From the NCBI GenBank assembly GCA_026745465.1, contig JACYXH010000137.1, positions 509,501 through 573,500 on the forward strand: a stretch of 64,000 nt of DNA, given 5' to 3'. The stretch is from Lota lota (Eukaryota; Chordata; Actinopteri; Gadiformes; Lotidae). Positions 60,861 through 64,000 of the stretch are shown here, piece after piece. Every line of letters starts with the position of its first letter. The first letter of the stretch is position 1. Position numbers and translations under genes: made by a program. The notes beneath the pieces were generated by a model. That model searched no databases and was not told the DNA's origin. It saw only the letters and a list, made by a program, of their open reading frames with translations.

Positions 60861-61900
60861 ATAAATGTATTTTTGAAAACTCACTTTTAAAGGCCATGGT
60901 AGAGTATCCCACAGGGTTCGGATTAGCCAGCGCATAATTATGGATTTCATTTCGTTCCACTACTACTTCTACTTTCTGACTGAAATAGTTCCGACTACAA
61001 AAGATCGAGCTTACGATAACAAGCTCGTCCCTTATGCTGCCTTCATTCACTTTCCTGTGCGTATTGCTTTAAAATTGTGTGTGCTTTGCTGTATAATTGT
61101 ATATCTTTATACAGTACATGTTATTCTATTGGGGATCCAATTTTGCTCATTTGAAGACGACATGAGGCCTACTAAAACATCCCGGAGTCCGGCTGGCGTT
61201 CCTGTGGGCTGACTGTCATACCCAAATAGATGCGGACTACCTGTCGTCCAAAGCGGCCGCAGTGGTTGTTGCCATGCGTTTCACCACCACTGCCCCAGCA
61301 ACACGAATAAAAATGGCCTCCGTCTGCTTGCAATTGGCGGCCTGCCCTCCCCTATCACCTCCCAAATGACCAAATCTCATTCTTCCATAAAATGCATCCC
61401 GTCTAGGTGGCAAGCACCATACACTATCATTTCTTTTTGGAAATATTTGTTGTTTAACTTGTTCCCGATTATTCATTTTAAACAGCTGAAAGGAACGTGT
61501 CTCCGCCAAATATCACCTGCACATGATTGATATACAAACTTGACCCACGTGTTTAAGAGGAATCAATCGCAAACAGAGCAGAATTCAGGAACTGACATTC
61601 AGCACTGGAAGAAGGCTAATGTCTTCCCACCTATCTTGAGTGATAGTCTTGAAATGGAACGATGAGCAACAATGAGAAGAAATGTTTTTGTGTGTCACTG
61701 TTCTTTCTACTCAGTTCCTGGTGGAACAATGTGCCCTCTAGTGGCAATATGATATTATCACACGACCTATGATAACTGGGCCTACTAAAGCATTACAGGC
61801 CTATGCACTGAAGTCCAGCAAGCTCCCACCACGACAGGCTGGCCTGGCTGGAGCCCTCCCCAGCAGGCCCCGGTACGTCCAGCTGCAGAGCAGCCCACCA
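60861..61900. other. intergenic sequence without recognised features
   Basis: No gene, RNA or clear repeat is seen. A 90-codon minus-strand frame at 61237-61509 has no recognisable family motif and is not called. Confidence 0.35.
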
Positions 61901-61919
61901 GATGTGGTGCTGGGGCAAC

Positions 61920-62360
61920 ACCGCCACACCCCAAGTAACCAAACCTGCACCGTTTATATTCACCATCTACACCTCTGACCTCAGCTTCAACTCTGATGCC
62001 TCCTCCTCCTCCTCCTCCTCCTAATCCTCACTGAGGGGGAAGAGGAGGAGGAGGAGGAGGACAGAGGTGTGAGAGGGAGCCTCGGCCTGGGGAGAACCAT
62101 CCCCCCAGCACGACCAAGGAGCTGGTGATGGACCTCCGCGGAGCAGCAAGCCCCCCCCCCCCCCCCCACCCCCGTTACCATCTAGGGGGAGAAGGTGTAG
62201 CTGGTGGACTTGAACCGGTTCCTGGGACTGGACGGACCACACAGAGGCTCTCTGCTGGAACGGACGGAGCGGGCTGCTCTTCTCCGTAGATTCAGGTCCT
62301 GGGAGGTCTGCAGCAGGCCGCTGAAGACCTTCTACCAGGCGGTGGGAGCCGGCACCCTGT
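61920..62360 (+). mobile_element. decayed LINE reverse transcriptase fragment
   Basis: Frame pieces resemble the C-terminal part of the teleost L2/CR1-like LINE reverse transcriptase. PLLF-TIY-D-like sequence (FIFTIYTSDLSFNSDA) occurs at about 61953, and the thumb-region motif ALLRRFRSWEVCSRPLKTFY is encoded at about 62272-62331. The two pieces lie in different frames, separated by a CTC/GAG-rich insertion and a poly-C run (62152-62168). It is non-functional. Confidence 0.55.
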
Positions 62361-62560
62361 CCTCTGCTGTGGTGGGTTATGGGGGGGGGCACCCTGTCCT
62401 CTGCTGTGGTGGGTTATGGGGGGGGGGCACCCTGTCCTCTGCTGTGGTGGGTTATGGGGGGGGGCACCCTGTCCTCTGCTGTGGTGGGTTATGGGGGGGG
62501 GGCACCCTGTCCTCTGCTGTGGTGGGTTATGGGGGGGGGCACCCTGTCCTCTGCTGTGGT
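62355..62560 (+). repeat. minisatellite grown from the LINE fragment end
   Basis: About five units of 35-37 bp with CACCCTGTCCTCTGCTGTGG, GGGTTATG and a G-run of 7-9 follow the LINE piece without a gap. The first unit continues its reading frame, so the repeat appears to have amplified from the element's own sequence. Confidence 0.85.
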
Positions 62561-63300
62561 TGGTCCATATATTCTTAATCAATTTATACTTCATACTTAC
62601 CTAGCAGGACACTTCAATACCCCCCACCCCCCAACTGGATTCCTGATCACTTGACACTTTTGTAAGTATAAATACTAAATAATAAATGTGAATTTTGTAC
62701 ACCCAGTTTTTTTACACAACAAAAATGGACAAACACGTGTTTATTTGTTTATTGTTTAGTATTACGAAATATTTTTTGTATTTGTCTTTTTTGTATTCTG
62801 TTTATTTTTAGGTTGGCTCTATTTTGTCTCTCATCTCTATTTTGGCTGTCTTACTTCTCTGTGCCGTTACACCCACATTTCCTCCCCTGGGGATTGGTCT
62901 CTTATCTTGTAGGCCAACACAGTCCATCCAGTCATCTTGGGTTCCTCGTATTTAGTTCTCGTTTATTTTTTGTTGTTTCTTGAGTCTCTCTAAGCTCTTT
63001 TGAGGATTTGAACATTCGGTTTTGGGTCACTAAACTGTCCTGCTTATACGATACAGAGACTGTAAGTGGTTTATATTTATAACATCTGACCACTCTTACA
63101 GTCTCTGTACGATAGAGACTGTAAGAGTTCGTTTTAGAGTTAGATGTTTGACATATGTTTGACTTGTTGACTTCATTACGATTGGTCAAGTGTTTTGTTG
63201 TTGCCTTTCAGACAGGCAATTGAAAAATAGTGGTTAGTATTTACTGTATTTGTGTTATAAGAAACATCTATAAACAGACATCAGGCCCAGGTAATCATGT
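62561..63300. other. intergenic sequence with one hairpin
   Basis: AT-rich, without genes. A short hairpin lies at 63053-63108 and is listed separately. Confidence 0.35.
63053..63108. repeat. imperfect hairpin
   Basis: ACAGAGACTGTAAG (63053-63066) and its reverse complement (63095-63108) form a 14-bp stem. It extends by TGGT/ACCA pairing across a 2-nt bulge, with a loop of about 18 nt. A third copy, GAGACTGTAAGAG, follows at about 63115. Confidence 0.7.
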
Positions 63301-64000
63301 TTCCATATTTATTGTAAATACAGTCCAAATAAAAAGGCATTTTTCAGAAAGACATTTCAACAATTCGTCAAAGAGAAACTTCATTGAGACCAGTGATATA
63401 ATTTAGGCTATCCTATATGACATGCGATAAATAGTAACTCACGACCTTTTGACCTTACGTGCGTGCTTGTGTCGGTTTGCACATCGCCCCGCACAGCCTC
63501 GTAACGTTACCGTAAACGGACACCTCTTCGTTATACATAATACACAAAGGCTATCGCGATGGCGTGAGCCGTCAGAATATAAAACTAGAGCCAGTTAGCT
63601 CGGCGCACTCCAACACCACGAGGACGGAAAGACGGGAAACACAACAGAGTCACTGACCACGAGTTGCACCGTTTCACGTGTGACACGGAAATAACCGATT
63701 TCAGTCGAAGCACGGGACGCGTGGACAGACAGGGCATGCGCCGTCTAAATGTTGGAAAAAAGGCGAGGCTTCGCTTAGAAAAAGGAGCTAGTGAAACAAC
63801 CCCGATAACAGTTTTGTGTTCAGTGTGTGACCGACAGCGTGGAAAGCTTTTACTGATAACAGTAGCTGCTTGGAAGTAGTTGAGTAGGTTATGAGGTTGG
63901 AGCTTCAAACACAGTCGTTCCCTCCTGTTTGCTAGTATACGTGTGAACACGCCCGAGTGCACTGCCCTGACCGCGGCTAGACTAAACCACAAAAAAACAA
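63301..64000. other. right edge, possible 3' end of a minus-strand gene
   Basis: TTTATT at about 63307-63312 (AATAAA on the minus strand), then GC-balanced sequence and a 135-codon minus-strand frame at 63992-63585. No recognisable protein motif is found, so this could be a 3' UTR or exon of the next gene, or simply non-coding. Confidence 0.25.

Noticed and set aside
61237-61509. Minus-strand 90-codon ORF
   Set aside because: No recognised motif, no splice context or polyadenylation support; not enough to call a gene.
63585-63992. Minus-strand 135-codon ORF at the right edge
   Set aside because: No recognisable family; may belong to the next gene's UTR, cannot be supported from this window.

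Overview
This window is nuclear DNA of a ray-finned fish. The genes are vertebrate genes split by short GT-AG introns, and their order matches the neighbourhood of human chromosome 22q13. The density of long (AC)n, (CT)n and poly-C runs and of minisatellites is very high. That density suggests a cod-like (gadiform) fish, but this is an inference from repeat style and not a species identification.

Layout, left to right: chadl (+, 311-7056, 10 coding exons, about 783 aa); a tRNA-Gln(CTG) gene (7682-7753); rbx1 (+, 8439-9953, 5 exons, 108 aa); st13 (-, 15004-11521, 11 exons, about 408 aa); xpnpep3 (+, 15975-27281, 11 exons, about 505 aa), head to head with st13 across about 970 bp; and ep300 (+, 30240-59335, 30 coding exons, about 3056 aa). 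The last 3 kb holds no recognised gene, only a decayed LINE fragment, a minisatellite and a hairpin. All exon models were built by hand; in each gene the summed exon lengths are an exact multiple of three and every junction has GT/AG and matching phase.

The genes are not a functional operon but a conserved linkage group: an extracellular matrix LRR protein (chadl), the RING subunit of cullin ubiquitin ligases (rbx1), an Hsp70 co-chaperone (st13), a mitochondrial aminopeptidase (xpnpep3) and a histone acetyltransferase co-activator (ep300).

The unusual content is in the tandem repeats. A large share lie within about 150 bp of splice sites or include them: a duplicated chadl exon 3 donor, a four-times repeated st13 exon 6 donor, a roughly 1 kb AG-free minisatellite that runs into the xpnpep3 exon 5 acceptor, and CT or TG tracts standing in for polypyrimidine tracts. 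A 12-bp repeat across the ep300 stop gives eight in-frame TAG codons. Two related MITE-like elements in xpnpep3 introns each directly follow a minisatellite, and one ep300 intron holds a 66-bp perfect palindrome. I see no evidence of a new enzymatic or defence system.
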